NCBI GenBank assembly: GCA_043815125.1
Contig: JBDRJH010000358.1
Span: forward strand, 1 to 22,389
Direction: 5' to 3'
DNA: 22,389 nt
Origin: JAUWBF01 sp043815125
GTDB taxonomy: Bacteria > Verrucomicrobiota > Verrucomicrobiia > Opitutales > Opitutaceae
Positions 7,192 through 15,684 of the stretch are shown piece by piece. Both the position numbers and the translations under genes were made by a program. The notes under the pieces were generated by a model that ran no database searches, had not been told where the DNA came from, and saw only the letters and a list, made by a program, of their open reading frames with translations. The first letter of the stretch is position 1, and each line of letters opens with the position of its first letter.

Positions 7192-8187
7192 ATGAATACC
7201 CAACCGAATCCCTCTGCCTCTCAACTTCTCACCGACGCCTCCCTCGCCGGCCGGTCCGACGCGGGCCGCGCCGTTTGCGGCTGCACCCGCGTTTCCAACG
7301 TCTGCTGGGGAGCGATCCTCGCCGGTGTCAGCGCGGCCATCGCGTTGCAGGTTTTGTTTATGATGCTGGGCGCCGGCCTCGGTTTCGCGCTCTACAGCCC
7401 GCTCTCCAATGAAACCCCCGTGGCCGATCTCGGCATGGGCGCGGTGATTATCCAAGGCGTCAGCGCGGTCGTCTCGCTGTGGTTTGGCGGCTGGGTCGCG
7501 GGGCGCTTTCTCCGGATCGGATCGGGTGCGCCGGGCTGGTTGCACGGCTTCTGCGTCTGGTGCGCCGCCACGGTCGCGGGCGTGCTTTTTGTTTCCGCCG
7601 GCGCGGGCTGGGCGCTGGGTGATCTTTCCAAGATCGTGGGCGGCGGCTTGTCCGCGGCCGGCCAGCCGGCCGCCGCGCTCGCCGACGGCGCGGGCGATCT
7701 GGCCAAGGACGCGATGAAACAGTCGGGCGACACCCTCGCGAGCTTCGGCGAAGAGATGCTCGGCGGACGCGACGAGACCGCCAGCGCCGCGTCCACGGTG
7801 CGCGCCAAGCGCGAGGTCGGCATGGCCCTGGGGCGTTATTTCAAACCCGACGGAACCGACTCGCCGGCCGATCGCGCCGACCTCGTGCAATCCCTCGCCA
7901 CCCATGGCGGCATGAGCCAGGCCGAGGCCGAGCAAGCCGTCGTGGATTGGACCGCGACCTATGACCGACTGAAGGCTGATCTCGCCGCCGCCGCCGAGGC
8001 CGCCGAGACCAAGGCTCGTGAAATGGCCGATGAGGCCGCGTCCGCGCTCGCCGTGTTTTCGTTGTGCGCGTTCATGGGCTTTGCCCTCGGCGCCTTCGCC
8101 GCGTCGTGGGGCGCGTGCCATGGCGCGACGTGCGCCCGGGGTTGCTCCACGCGGACCGACGAGCGCGATGCCGTCGCCAAAACCTAA
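7192..8187 (+). CDS. Four-span membrane protein of unknown function
   Basis: A 331-residue protein with predicted membrane spans at about 38-68 (begins CWGAILAGVSAAIAL), 82-107, 115-142 and 284-308. Between spans three and four is a soluble region of about 140 residues that is alanine-rich and partly helical, with a probable amphipathic or coiled segment at 255-283. It has nine cysteines, including CGC at 29-31, CVWC at 121-124 and three near the C-terminus (309, 314, 318). The WGAILAG opening resembles the poorly characterised 'PhnA-like' membrane proteins of other bacteria; this is from memory and weak. It follows the DUF892 and small-peptide genes closely, so co-expression is likely. No function is assigned. 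Confidence 0.82.
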   Translation: MNTQPNPSASQLLTDASLAGRSDAGRAVCGCTRVSNVCWGAILAGVSAAIALQVLFMMLGAGLGFALYSPLSNETPVADLGMGAVIIQGVSAVVSLWFGGWVAGRFLRIGSGAPGWLHGFCVWCAATVAGVLFVSAGAGWALGDLSKIVGGGLSAAGQPAAALADGAGDLAKDAMKQSGDTLASFGEEMLGGRDETASAASTVRAKREVGMALGRYFKPDGTDSPADRADLVQSLATHGGMSQAEAEQAVVDWTATYDRLKADLAAAAEAAETKAREMADEAASALAVFSLCAFMGFALGAFAASWGACHGATCARGCSTRTDERDAVAKT

Positions 8188-8205
8188 GCCGGCGTCGAGC
8201 CGGAA

Positions 8206-8238
8206 GGATGGGGTTCCCACGACGCGGATTCCCCATCC
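8206..8238 (+). terminator. Candidate hairpin after the membrane-protein gene
   Basis: GGATGGGG (8206-8213) pairs with CCCCATCC (8231-8238) over a 17-base loop, 18 bases past the stop codon. The stem is followed by a C-run and not by a T-run, so it could be a transcript 3' end but is not a classical intrinsic terminator. Confidence 0.35.
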
Positions 8239-8261
8239 GCCCCCCCCCGCATTTTGAAAGC

Positions 8262-8291
8262 AGCCGTGAACCGAATTTTTCGGTCACGGCT
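8262..8291. repeat. Hairpin between convergent genes
   Basis: AGCCGTGA-A-CCGA (8262-8274, one bulged A) pairs with TCGGTCACGGCT (8280-8291), giving a 12-bp stem around an AT-rich loop. It lies midway between the convergent membrane-protein and ATPase genes and may end or protect transcripts from either side. A second small dyad (GCCTGC-AA-GCAGGC) lies near 8354-8367. No T-tract follows either one. Confidence 0.45.
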
Positions 8292-8409
8292 TACGCGGAT
8301 TTCAATCGATACGAGGCGCCTGTGGGCGTGTCAGGCCGGATAACGTTCAACGCGCCTGCAAGCAGGCCGCCTACATAAGGCTGTGCGGCTACAAGTTACC
8401 TGAAACGCT

Positions 8410-9243
8410 CTACACGCCGGCGAGGGCGGGTTTGGGTTTGGCCTTGGCCGCCTCCTTGGCGTGGCCGCAGTCGTCGAGGAAACGCAGCAGGCGTTCGCGG
8501 TAACCGTAGAAGCGGGCGTCCTCCATGATGCGGAGGCGGTCGCGGGGCTTGGGGAAATCGATGTGCATGATTTCGCCCACCTTGGCGCCGGGGCCGTTGG
8601 TCATCATGACGACGCGGTCGGACATGTATACGGCATCGTCGACGTCGTGGGTGATGAGCAGCGTGGTGATGTGCTGACGATCGAGGATGCCGAGAATGAC
8701 GTCCTGGAGCTCCATGCGGGTGAGCGAGTCGAGACGGCCGAAGGGTTCGTCGAGGAGGAGCACCTTGGGCTGGAGGGCGATGGCGCGGGCGATGCCGACG
8801 CGCTGCTGCATGCCGCCGGACATCTCGCGCGGATACTTGTGCATGGACTCGGCGAGGCCGACGAGGGCGAGGTTGTGCTCGACGAGGGCGACGCGGTCTT
8901 TTTTGGACGCGAAGGGGTAGACGGACTTCACGCCGAGCATGACGTTCTCGAAAGCGGTCAACCACGGCAGCAGGCAGGGCGATTGGAATACGACGGCGCG
9001 GTCGGGCGCGGGGCCCTGCACCTCGTGGCCGTCGACGATGATGCCGCCCGAGGAGATCGCGTTGAGACCGGCGATCATGGTGAGCACGGTGGACTTGCCG
9101 CAACCGGAGTGGCCGATGATCGAGACGAGCTCGCCCTGCGGCACGAGCAGGTCGAAGCCGTCGACCACGCGGATGGCTTCGCCAAAGGGATTCGGGTAGG
9201 CTTTGACGAGCTGGAAGATTTCGAGGAAGCGGGCGTTACGCAT
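8410..9243 (-). CDS. Nitrate-type ABC transporter ATP-binding protein (NrtD-like)
   Basis: Second ATPase of the region C transporter, 277 residues. It has a complete catalytic set: Walker A GHSGCGKST at 44-52, Q-loop Gln87, signature MSGGMQQ at 141-147, Walker B VLLLDEP at 161-167 and switch His199 (THDVDDA). The LPWLTAFEN and MMTNGPGAKVGEI segments are typical of the NrtC/NrtD group. A Lys/Ala/Pro-rich tail ends the protein. Its start (ATG 9241-9243) is 44 bases after the partner ATPase gene. Paired with the Asn-switch ATPase at 9288-10175, it probably supplies the competent H-loop of a heterodimer. It is the last gene of the operon; no assimilation enzyme follows it. Confidence 0.93.
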   Translation of the reverse strand: MRNARFLEIFQLVKAYPNPFGEAIRVVDGFDLLVPQGELVSIIGHSGCGKSTVLTMIAGLNAISSGGIIVDGHEVQGPAPDRAVVFQSPCLLPWLTAFENVMLGVKSVYPFASKKDRVALVEHNLALVGLAESMHKYPREMSGGMQQRVGIARAIALQPKVLLLDEPFGRLDSLTRMELQDVILGILDRQHITTLLITHDVDDAVYMSDRVVMMTNGPGAKVGEIMHIDFPKPRDRLRIMEDARFYGYRERLLRFLDDCGHAKEAAKAKPKPALAGV

Positions 9244-9287
9244 GGGAGTAAGAAGTGGGAGGTTTGAAGGAAGAAGTCGGCGGCGGG

Positions 9288-10175
9288 TCAGGCGGCGACT
9301 TCGGCTTGCGTGCGCGCTTTGCCGGGCGTGGGACGACCGAGGGTGAAGTCGGCGGGCACGATGGCGGGCGCGGGCGGGATGGCCTTGGTGGAGCTGAGCT
9401 TCTCCTTTTTGAACGAGAGCAGCAGCTGGGTGGTGTGGGTTTTGAGCTCGCGGAAGGCGGGCAGGTGGTTGAGCTCGGTGCGGTTGCGGGGGCGGGGAAT
9501 GTCAACCGGGATCGAGTCGGCGAGCGTGGCGCAGGGGCCGACGGTGAGCGGGATGATGCGGTCGGCGAGCAGCACGGCCTCGTCAACGTCGTTGGTGATG
9601 AGCACGACGGTTTTTTTGTCCTGTTCCCAGATGCGCAGGATTTCGTCCTGGAGATTGGAACGGGTGAGGGCGTCGAGCGCGGAGAGCGGCTCATCCAGGA
9701 GGAGCACGTCGGGCTTGATGGAGAGGGTGCGGGCGAGCGAGACACGTTGCCTCATGCCGCCGGAGAGCGCGGCGGGGCGGCGGTCGACCGCGTGCGAGAG
9801 ACCGACCATCCTGATGTAGTGCATGACGTGGTCGCGGCGCTCGTTTTTGCCCATCTCGGGAAAGACCCGGGAGACGGCGAGCTCGATGTTGCCGAACACG
9901 GTGAGCCAGGGGAGCAGCGAGTAATTTTGAAACACGATGCCCTTGTCGGGGCCCGGTCCGGTGACGCGCTTGCCGTGGATGGTGACCTCGCCGGAGTCGG
10001 GCAGGGCGAGGCCGGCCATGAGGTTGACGAGGGTCGACTTGCCGCTGCCGGAGAAGCCGATGATGGCGACGAATTCATTCTCCTCGACGGCGAGGTTGAC
10101 GTCCTTGAGCACCTCGGTGCGGTGGCCTTCCGGGCCGTGTCCGAGGGAGACGTTCTTTAATTCCAGGTAAGCCAT
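9288..10175 (-). CDS. Nitrate-type ABC transporter ATP-binding protein with Asn in the H-loop
   Basis: First ATPase of the region C pair, 295 residues. Walker A GFSGSGKST is at 40-48, Q-loop Gln83, signature LSGGMRQ at 137-143 and Walker B VLLLDEP at 157-163. The switch histidine is replaced by asparagine: the segment reads LITNDVDEA with Asn195, and codon AAC (9591-9593 on the complement) confirms it. The ADRIIPLTVGP segment following it recalls NrtC/NrtD proteins. A 40-residue Pro/Ala-rich tail follows the ABC domain; the NrtA-like C-terminal domain of cyanobacterial NrtC is absent. It follows the permease gene by 93 bases. The likely role is as one half of an asymmetric ATPase pair with 8410-9243. 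Confidence 0.92.
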   Translation of the reverse strand: MAYLELKNVSLGHGPEGHRTEVLKDVNLAVEENEFVAIIGFSGSGKSTLVNLMAGLALPDSGEVTIHGKRVTGPGPDKGIVFQNYSLLPWLTVFGNIELAVSRVFPEMGKNERRDHVMHYIRMVGLSHAVDRRPAALSGGMRQRVSLARTLSIKPDVLLLDEPLSALDALTRSNLQDEILRIWEQDKKTVVLITNDVDEAVLLADRIIPLTVGPCATLADSIPVDIPRPRNRTELNHLPAFRELKTHTTQLLLSFKKEKLSSTKAIPPAPAIVPADFTLGRPTPGKARTQAEVAA

Positions 10176-10192
10176 GGTGTTGTTTTTTTAAC

Positions 10193-10218
10193 CACGAAGG
10201 TCACGAAGAGACACGAAG
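10193..10218. repeat. Short-spaced CACGAAG repeats
   Basis: The heptamer CACGAAG occurs three times at 10193, 10202 and 10212, with two or three bases between copies, in the 93-base gap between the permease and ATPase genes. From memory, similar short strings occur dispersed in intergenic DNA of several environmental bacteria. It would lie in the 5' leader of the ATPase gene. Function is unknown. Confidence 0.6.
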
Positions 10219-10268
10219 TCTGAGCGTTCTTTGCGTGATGTCTTTTTTTTGAGTAAATGAGGACCCGG

Positions 10269-11882
<1,614 letters not shown>

Positions 11883-11977
11883 GATGATGATGCTGGACAA
11901 AAATGTTCGTTGCGCGCGTTGGCGTGATCGTGTCCGGGGACTTAGCGCGGCCCATGCCATCCCGGCCCGCCTTCGCA

Positions 11978-12011
11978 GAAATAGATTTCAAACATTTAAT
12001 CGGAATGATGA
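11978..12011. promoter_or_regulatory. Shared upstream motif, copy 1 (permease operon)
   Basis: GAAAT, three bases, then TTTCAAACATTTAATC (11986-12001), followed at 12004-12011 by AATGATGA. The same arrangement, with 28 of 34 positions matching, occurs at 14662-14695. The core fits the loose LysR-box form T-N11-A. This copy is 95 bases upstream of the permease ATG and just past the terminator of the preceding gene, so it probably marks a second regulated promoter in the locus. Confidence 0.6.
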
Positions 12012-12048
12012 TTTAAATTGATCGATGCTCGCCGGACCTAAACGGCGC

Positions 12049-12082
12049 AAAAAAGCGCCGGAGCGGATGGCCGCTCCGGCGC
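12049..12082 (-). terminator. Rho-independent terminator after the NrtA-like gene
   Basis: Read on the minus strand, a perfect 12-bp GC-rich stem (12055-12082, loop of four bases at 12067-12070) is followed directly by six T residues (complement of 12049-12054). It lies 42 bases past the binding-protein stop codon. This is a textbook intrinsic terminator. It separates sensor and binding-protein genes from the permease/ATPase genes, though read-through is possible. Confidence 0.9.
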
Positions 12083-12123
12083 TGGTGCGACGGTGGATTG
12101 TATGGTGTGACTGCCGGAAGGGT

Positions 12124-13467
12124 TTACAGCGGGTCCTTGTTGCCGATCTCGAAGCCGTTGAGGTAGCCGATGGGGTCGCGGGCGTCGAAGGTCTTGCCGT
12201 CGATGAACTCGTTGGTGGCGGCCTTGTAGCCGTCGGTGTTCCAGGGGATGTCGGACTCGGCGATTTTGCCTTCGGCGAGCAGAGCCTTGGCGGCGGCGAG
12301 GTAGACGTCGGGCAGGTAGATTTTTTTCACGGTCTCGGCATACCAGGAGGCGGGCTTGGACTCGGGGATCTGGCCCCAGCGGCGCATCTGGGTGAGGAAC
12401 CAGACGCCGTCGCTATACCAGGGATAGGTGGCATGGTATTTGAAGAAGACGTTGAAGTCGGGCATGGAGCGCACGTCGGTCTTCTGGAAGATGAAGGTGC
12501 CGGTCATGGAGTTCTTGATGACGGAGTAGTCGGCGCCGACGTAGTTGGGCTGGGCGAGGATGCGGGCGGCCTCCTCGCGGTTGACGAGGTTGCCGGCGGC
12601 GTCGGTCTCATCGAGCCACTTGCCGGCGAGGATGAGGGCCTTGATGACGGCGACGTGGGTGTTGGGGTTGGCGTCGGCCCAGCCCTTGGTCACGCCGAAG
12701 ACTTTTTCAGGGTTGTTCTTCCAGATGTCGTAGTTGGTGGTGACGGGCACGCCGATGCCCTTGGCGACGGCCTGCTGGTTCCACGGTTCGCCGACGCAGT
12801 AGCCCTGGATGTTGCCGGCTTCGAGCACGGTGGGCATCATGGGCGGGGGCGTGACGGAGAGCTCGACCTCGGCGCCGGTGCGGCCGCCGACGTCGGTGGA
12901 GGTGTAGAAGCCGGGGTTGATGCCGGCGGCGGCGAGCCAGTAGCGGAGCTCGTAGTTGTGCGTGGATACGGGGAAGACCATGCCCATCTGGAGTTTTTTG
13001 CCCTGGGCGATGTAGTCGGCGACGACGGGCTTGAGGCCGGCGGCGGAGATGGGGTGCTTGGGCGTGGGCGTGTCGAGCTCGATGTCGTTGAGCTGCATCT
13101 GCTCCCAGACCGTATTCGAAACGGTGATACCGTTGCCGTTGAGGTCGAGGGTGAAGGCGGTGACGACGTCGGCCTTGGTGCCGATGCCGATGGTGGCGGC
13201 GATGGGCTGGCCGGAGAGCATGTGGGCGCCGTCGGTGTTGCCGGAGATGACGTTGTCCAGGAGGGTCTTCCAGTTGGGCTGGGCGACGACCTCGACCGAG
13301 AGGCCCTCGGCGGTGAAGAAACCTTTTTCCTTGGCGATGACCAGGGGGGCGCAGTCGGTGAGTTTGATGAAGCCGAACTTGAGATCGGTTTTTTCAAGGG
13401 TCGCGGCCTGGGCGACGGCGGCGAGGCCGAGCAGGCCGACGGCGAGTTGACGATGGAGTGCGATCAT
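12124..13467 (-). CDS. NrtA-like periplasmic solute-binding protein
   Basis: Extracytoplasmic binding protein for the region C importer, 447 residues. A classical Sec signal peptide covers about 1-21, with a likely cleavage after AVAQA. The mature fold is of the NrtA/CmpA type: FGFIKLTDCAPLVIAKEKGFF, GNTDGAHMLSGQPIAATIGIG, GNGITVS, VTPPPMMPTVLEAGNIQGY, CVGEPWNQQAV, NPEKVFGVTKGWADANPNTH and a C-terminal WGQIPESKPASWY region. It lacks a lipobox cysteine at the cleavage site, so it is probably soluble in the periplasm. It begins 63 bases after the sensor gene and is followed by an intrinsic terminator, which may make it more abundant than the permease. Nitrate or nitrite is the family-typical ligand; bicarbonate or cyanate cannot be excluded. 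Confidence 0.93.
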   Translation of the reverse strand: MIALHRQLAVGLLGLAAVAQAATLEKTDLKFGFIKLTDCAPLVIAKEKGFFTAEGLSVEVVAQPNWKTLLDNVISGNTDGAHMLSGQPIAATIGIGTKADVVTAFTLDLNGNGITVSNTVWEQMQLNDIELDTPTPKHPISAAGLKPVVADYIAQGKKLQMGMVFPVSTHNYELRYWLAAAGINPGFYTSTDVGGRTGAEVELSVTPPPMMPTVLEAGNIQGYCVGEPWNQQAVAKGIGVPVTTNYDIWKNNPEKVFGVTKGWADANPNTHVAVIKALILAGKWLDETDAAGNLVNREEAARILAQPNYVGADYSVIKNSMTGTFIFQKTDVRSMPDFNVFFKYHATYPWYSDGVWFLTQMRRWGQIPESKPASWYAETVKKIYLPDVYLAAAKALLAEGKIAESDIPWNTDGYKAATNEFIDGKTFDARDPIGYLNGFEIGNKDPL

Positions 13468-13530
13468 ACGGGTTGGTGCGATGTGGTTGGTGGTTGTGGC
13501 TGGAGGGAAAGAGCGGGGCGCGACGGCGGG

Positions 13531-14607
13531 TCAGGCCCCGACGTCGGCGCCAAACTGGCGGAGGGCGCGGTGGTAGAGGTCGGAGCGAAAGGTGCGGCGG
13601 GCCAGGTCGGAGGGCACGGGGTGGCCGGCGGGGATCAGGCCGTGGCGCGTGAAGCGCTCGATGATCCAGTTGGCCTTGGCGGTGGTCGGGTCGCTGGCGC
13701 CGTCGTCGGCGTGGAAGTGGATGAAGTCCTGCGCGCTGACACTGCGGTCGTGGCCGAGATCAAAGGGGCCGACGAGGCTGGCGTGGATGACGCGGGCGGG
13801 CACGTTGAGGTATTCGCGGCGGGCGAGCAGCTCGACGAGTTCGGGCCGGAAGGCCTCGGTCTCGCACAGCTCGGCGGCCTCGGAGATGGCGGCGACCATG
13901 GCGAGGTGTTCGTCGGAGTGTTGCTCGGCAAAGTCGCGTCGGACCATGAGAACCTTTTCCGCGTGTCCGGGGGCGAGCTCTCGGCTGATGGCGGCGCACC
14001 AGCCGACCTTTTCACGCACGGCGAGGGAGCACCAAGGGTCGCCCACGCAGTAGCCGTCGATGGTGCCGGCGGCGAGGTTGCGGAAGAGCTGGGGCGGGGG
14101 CACGATGACGATGCGCACGTCCTTGTTGGGATCGATGCCGCCGCTGCGCAGCCAGTCGCACAGCAGGATGTGGTGCGAGGAGTGGTTGAAGACCACGCCG
14201 AAGATGAAGGTGCGCTCGTGCCGGTGCTCGATGATGGCGTCGCGCATGGTGGCGGCGTCGCGCACGCCGAGTTTCCAAAGGTCCTCCGAGAGGGTGATGC
14301 AGTTGCCGTGGGTGTTGAGCACGAGGGCGGTCAGGCAGTCGGCGGGCACGCAGCCGAGGCCGAGGGTGGCGCCGATGACCATCGGGCCGAGCGCGTGGGC
14401 GGCGTCGAGCTCGCGGTAGACGACCTTGTCGCGGATGGTCGCCCAGCCGACCTCGCGGCTCAGCTCGACCTGCAGGCCATGCCGGCGGAAAAAGCCGTGC
14501 TCATGAGCCACGATGATCGGCGCGGCGTCGTTGAGCGGGATGAAACCGACGCGCAACGGGCGGCCGATGGCGGCGGGCGGACGGACTTTGGTTTTGGCGC
14601 TTGGCAT
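13531..14607 (-). CDS. Signal-less NrtA-like protein, probable cytosolic sensor (region C)
   Basis: A 358-residue NrtA-fold protein with no signal peptide: a short basic, proline-containing N-terminus leads straight into LRVGFIPLNDAAPIIVAHE. Family features include GWATIRDKVVYRELDAAH, NCITLSEDLWKLG, the IVIVPPP loop and DGYCVGDPW. It aligns along its length with the 4144-5208 product (shared SREAGWAT/SREVGWAT, SGGI(N/D)P, VIVPPP/AIVPPP, DGYCV) and is a clear paralogue. The ATG at 14605-14607 was preferred over a TTG at 14622. It is first in its operon and divergent from a LysR gene, repeating the arrangement at 4144-6245. NasS-like ligand sensing without a NasT partner, or a split version of the NrtC regulatory domain, are the main interpretations. 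Confidence 0.87.
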   Translation of the reverse strand: MPSAKTKVRPPAAIGRPLRVGFIPLNDAAPIIVAHEHGFFRRHGLQVELSREVGWATIRDKVVYRELDAAHALGPMVIGATLGLGCVPADCLTALVLNTHGNCITLSEDLWKLGVRDAATMRDAIIEHRHERTFIFGVVFNHSSHHILLCDWLRSGGIDPNKDVRIVIVPPPQLFRNLAAGTIDGYCVGDPWCSLAVREKVGWCAAISRELAPGHAEKVLMVRRDFAEQHSDEHLAMVAAISEAAELCETEAFRPELVELLARREYLNVPARVIHASLVGPFDLGHDRSVSAQDFIHFHADDGASDPTTAKANWIIERFTRHGLIPAGHPVPSDLARRTFRSDLYHRALRQFGADVGA

Positions 14608-14661
14608 GATTTGTGGGGTCAAAGTTAGCCTCGCATGTGCCAGAGATCAGGATTGGTCCAA

Positions 14662-14695
14662 GAAATGCTTTTCAAACATTTAATCATAATAATGA
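14662..14695. promoter_or_regulatory. Shared upstream motif, copy 2 (sensor/LysR divergent region)
   Basis: GAAAT, three bases, then TTTCAAACATTTAATC (14670-14685), followed at 14688-14695 by AATAATGA. It has the same orientation and spacing as the copy at 11978-12011. It lies 54 bases upstream of the sensor ATG and 13 bases before the LysR ATG, a natural place for a LysR operator controlling both. A weak GAGGG at 14694-14698 could serve as a ribosome binding site for the LysR gene. Confidence 0.6.
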
Positions 14696-14708
14696 GGGCA
14701 CTTCATCC

Positions 14709-15647
14709 ATGAGCACCACTCTCGACAGTCGTCAGTTGATCGCATTCGCCACCCTGGCGCGGCGCGGAAGCTTCACGCAGACCGCCCGCGAGTTGTTTCT
14801 CACGCAGTCGGCGGTGAGCCACACCATCAAGGCCTTTGAGCGTGAGCTTGGCGTGGCGTTGTTCGACCGGGTGGGCAAGCGCGTGCATCTCACCCAGGCC
14901 GGCGAGCAGCTGTTGGTTCATGCCGAGCGCATTCTGCGCGAGATGACCGATGCGCGCTCCTGCATCGAGGAGTTGCAGAATTGGGGGCACGGTCGTCTGC
15001 GCGTGGGCGCGAGCACGACGGCGTGCCACTACATCCTGCCGACGGTGCTGCGCGAATTTCGCCAGAGCTTCCCGAAGTGCGTGATCAAAATCGAGCCGGG
15101 CGACCAACCGCGCCAGCTGGAGTTGCTGCGCAGCAACCAGGTCGACATCGCGCTGACTCTGGAGCCGGCCGAGCCGCTGGCCGACCTGGATTTTCGTCCG
15201 CTGTTTGAGGATGAGCTGCATTTTTTGGTCTCGCCGATGCACCGTTGGTCCGGCCTGCGCGAGGTGCCGGCCGAAGAGGTCGCGGACGAGACGCTCATCA
15301 TGTATAACAAGGGCAGCCAGACCTTCCGGCTGGTCGACGAGTATTTCCGGGCGACCGGCGTGGTGCCGCGCAATTTCATCGAACTGGGCAGCATGGAGGC
15401 CATCAAAGAGCTGGTCAAAATCGGCCTCGGCGCGGGCGTGCTGGCCCCTTGGATCGCGCGCAACGAACTGCGCAGCGGGGCGCTCATCGATCTGCCGCTG
15501 GGCAAACGCAAGCTGACCCGCCGCTGGGGCGTCTCCTACCTGAAGGGACGCCGCCTGCCGCTGGCCGAGGAGACGTTTGTCGGCCTTTGCGAAACGGTGA
15601 CCGAGGACTTCGGCCGCGCACCGACGCGGCTGGCTGGCGTGGCCTAA
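14709..15647 (+). CDS. LysR-family transcriptional regulator of the region C transporter
   Basis: A 312-residue LysR-type regulator. The winged helix-turn-helix is at about residues 6-64 (TARELFLTQSAVSHTIKAFE, ALFDRVGKRVHLT), followed by a linker helix and an effector domain beginning at GRLRVGASTTACHYILPTV. The ATG at 14709 gives the standard LysR N-terminus and matches the start chosen for the paralogue at 5331. The frame is open upstream to 14613 but those codons run through the promoter region and the shared motif. It is divergent from the sensor gene. The effector domain shares GAS-TACxY and the I(E/G)xGxxEx(I/V)KELV segment with the other regulator, suggesting related ligands. The ligand itself is not readable from sequence. 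Confidence 0.93.
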   Translation: MSTTLDSRQLIAFATLARRGSFTQTARELFLTQSAVSHTIKAFERELGVALFDRVGKRVHLTQAGEQLLVHAERILREMTDARSCIEELQNWGHGRLRVGASTTACHYILPTVLREFRQSFPKCVIKIEPGDQPRQLELLRSNQVDIALTLEPAEPLADLDFRPLFEDELHFLVSPMHRWSGLREVPAEEVADETLIMYNKGSQTFRLVDEYFRATGVVPRNFIELGSMEAIKELVKIGLGAGVLAPWIARNELRSGALIDLPLGKRKLTRRWGVSYLKGRRLPLAEETFVGLCETVTEDFGRAPTRLAGVA

Positions 15648-15684
15648 GGGCGCTGGCGTGGCGCGCGAGCTTCGAGTCGCGTGA

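Noticed and set aside
10193..10218. CRISPR-like repeat array
   Set aside because: The repeat unit is seven bases with spacers of two or three bases, far too short for CRISPR, and no cas gene is present.
12025..14628. 867-codon plus-strand open frame across the region C binding-protein and sensor genes
   Set aside because: It is antisense to two well-supported NrtA-like genes, is low-complexity (Gly, Asp, Val, His rich) and shows no domain. Long antisense frames are expected in high-GC DNA.
15648..15684. Terminator between LysR and trpE
   Set aside because: Only short, imperfect GCGCG-type pairing is visible and there is no T-tract in either direction.
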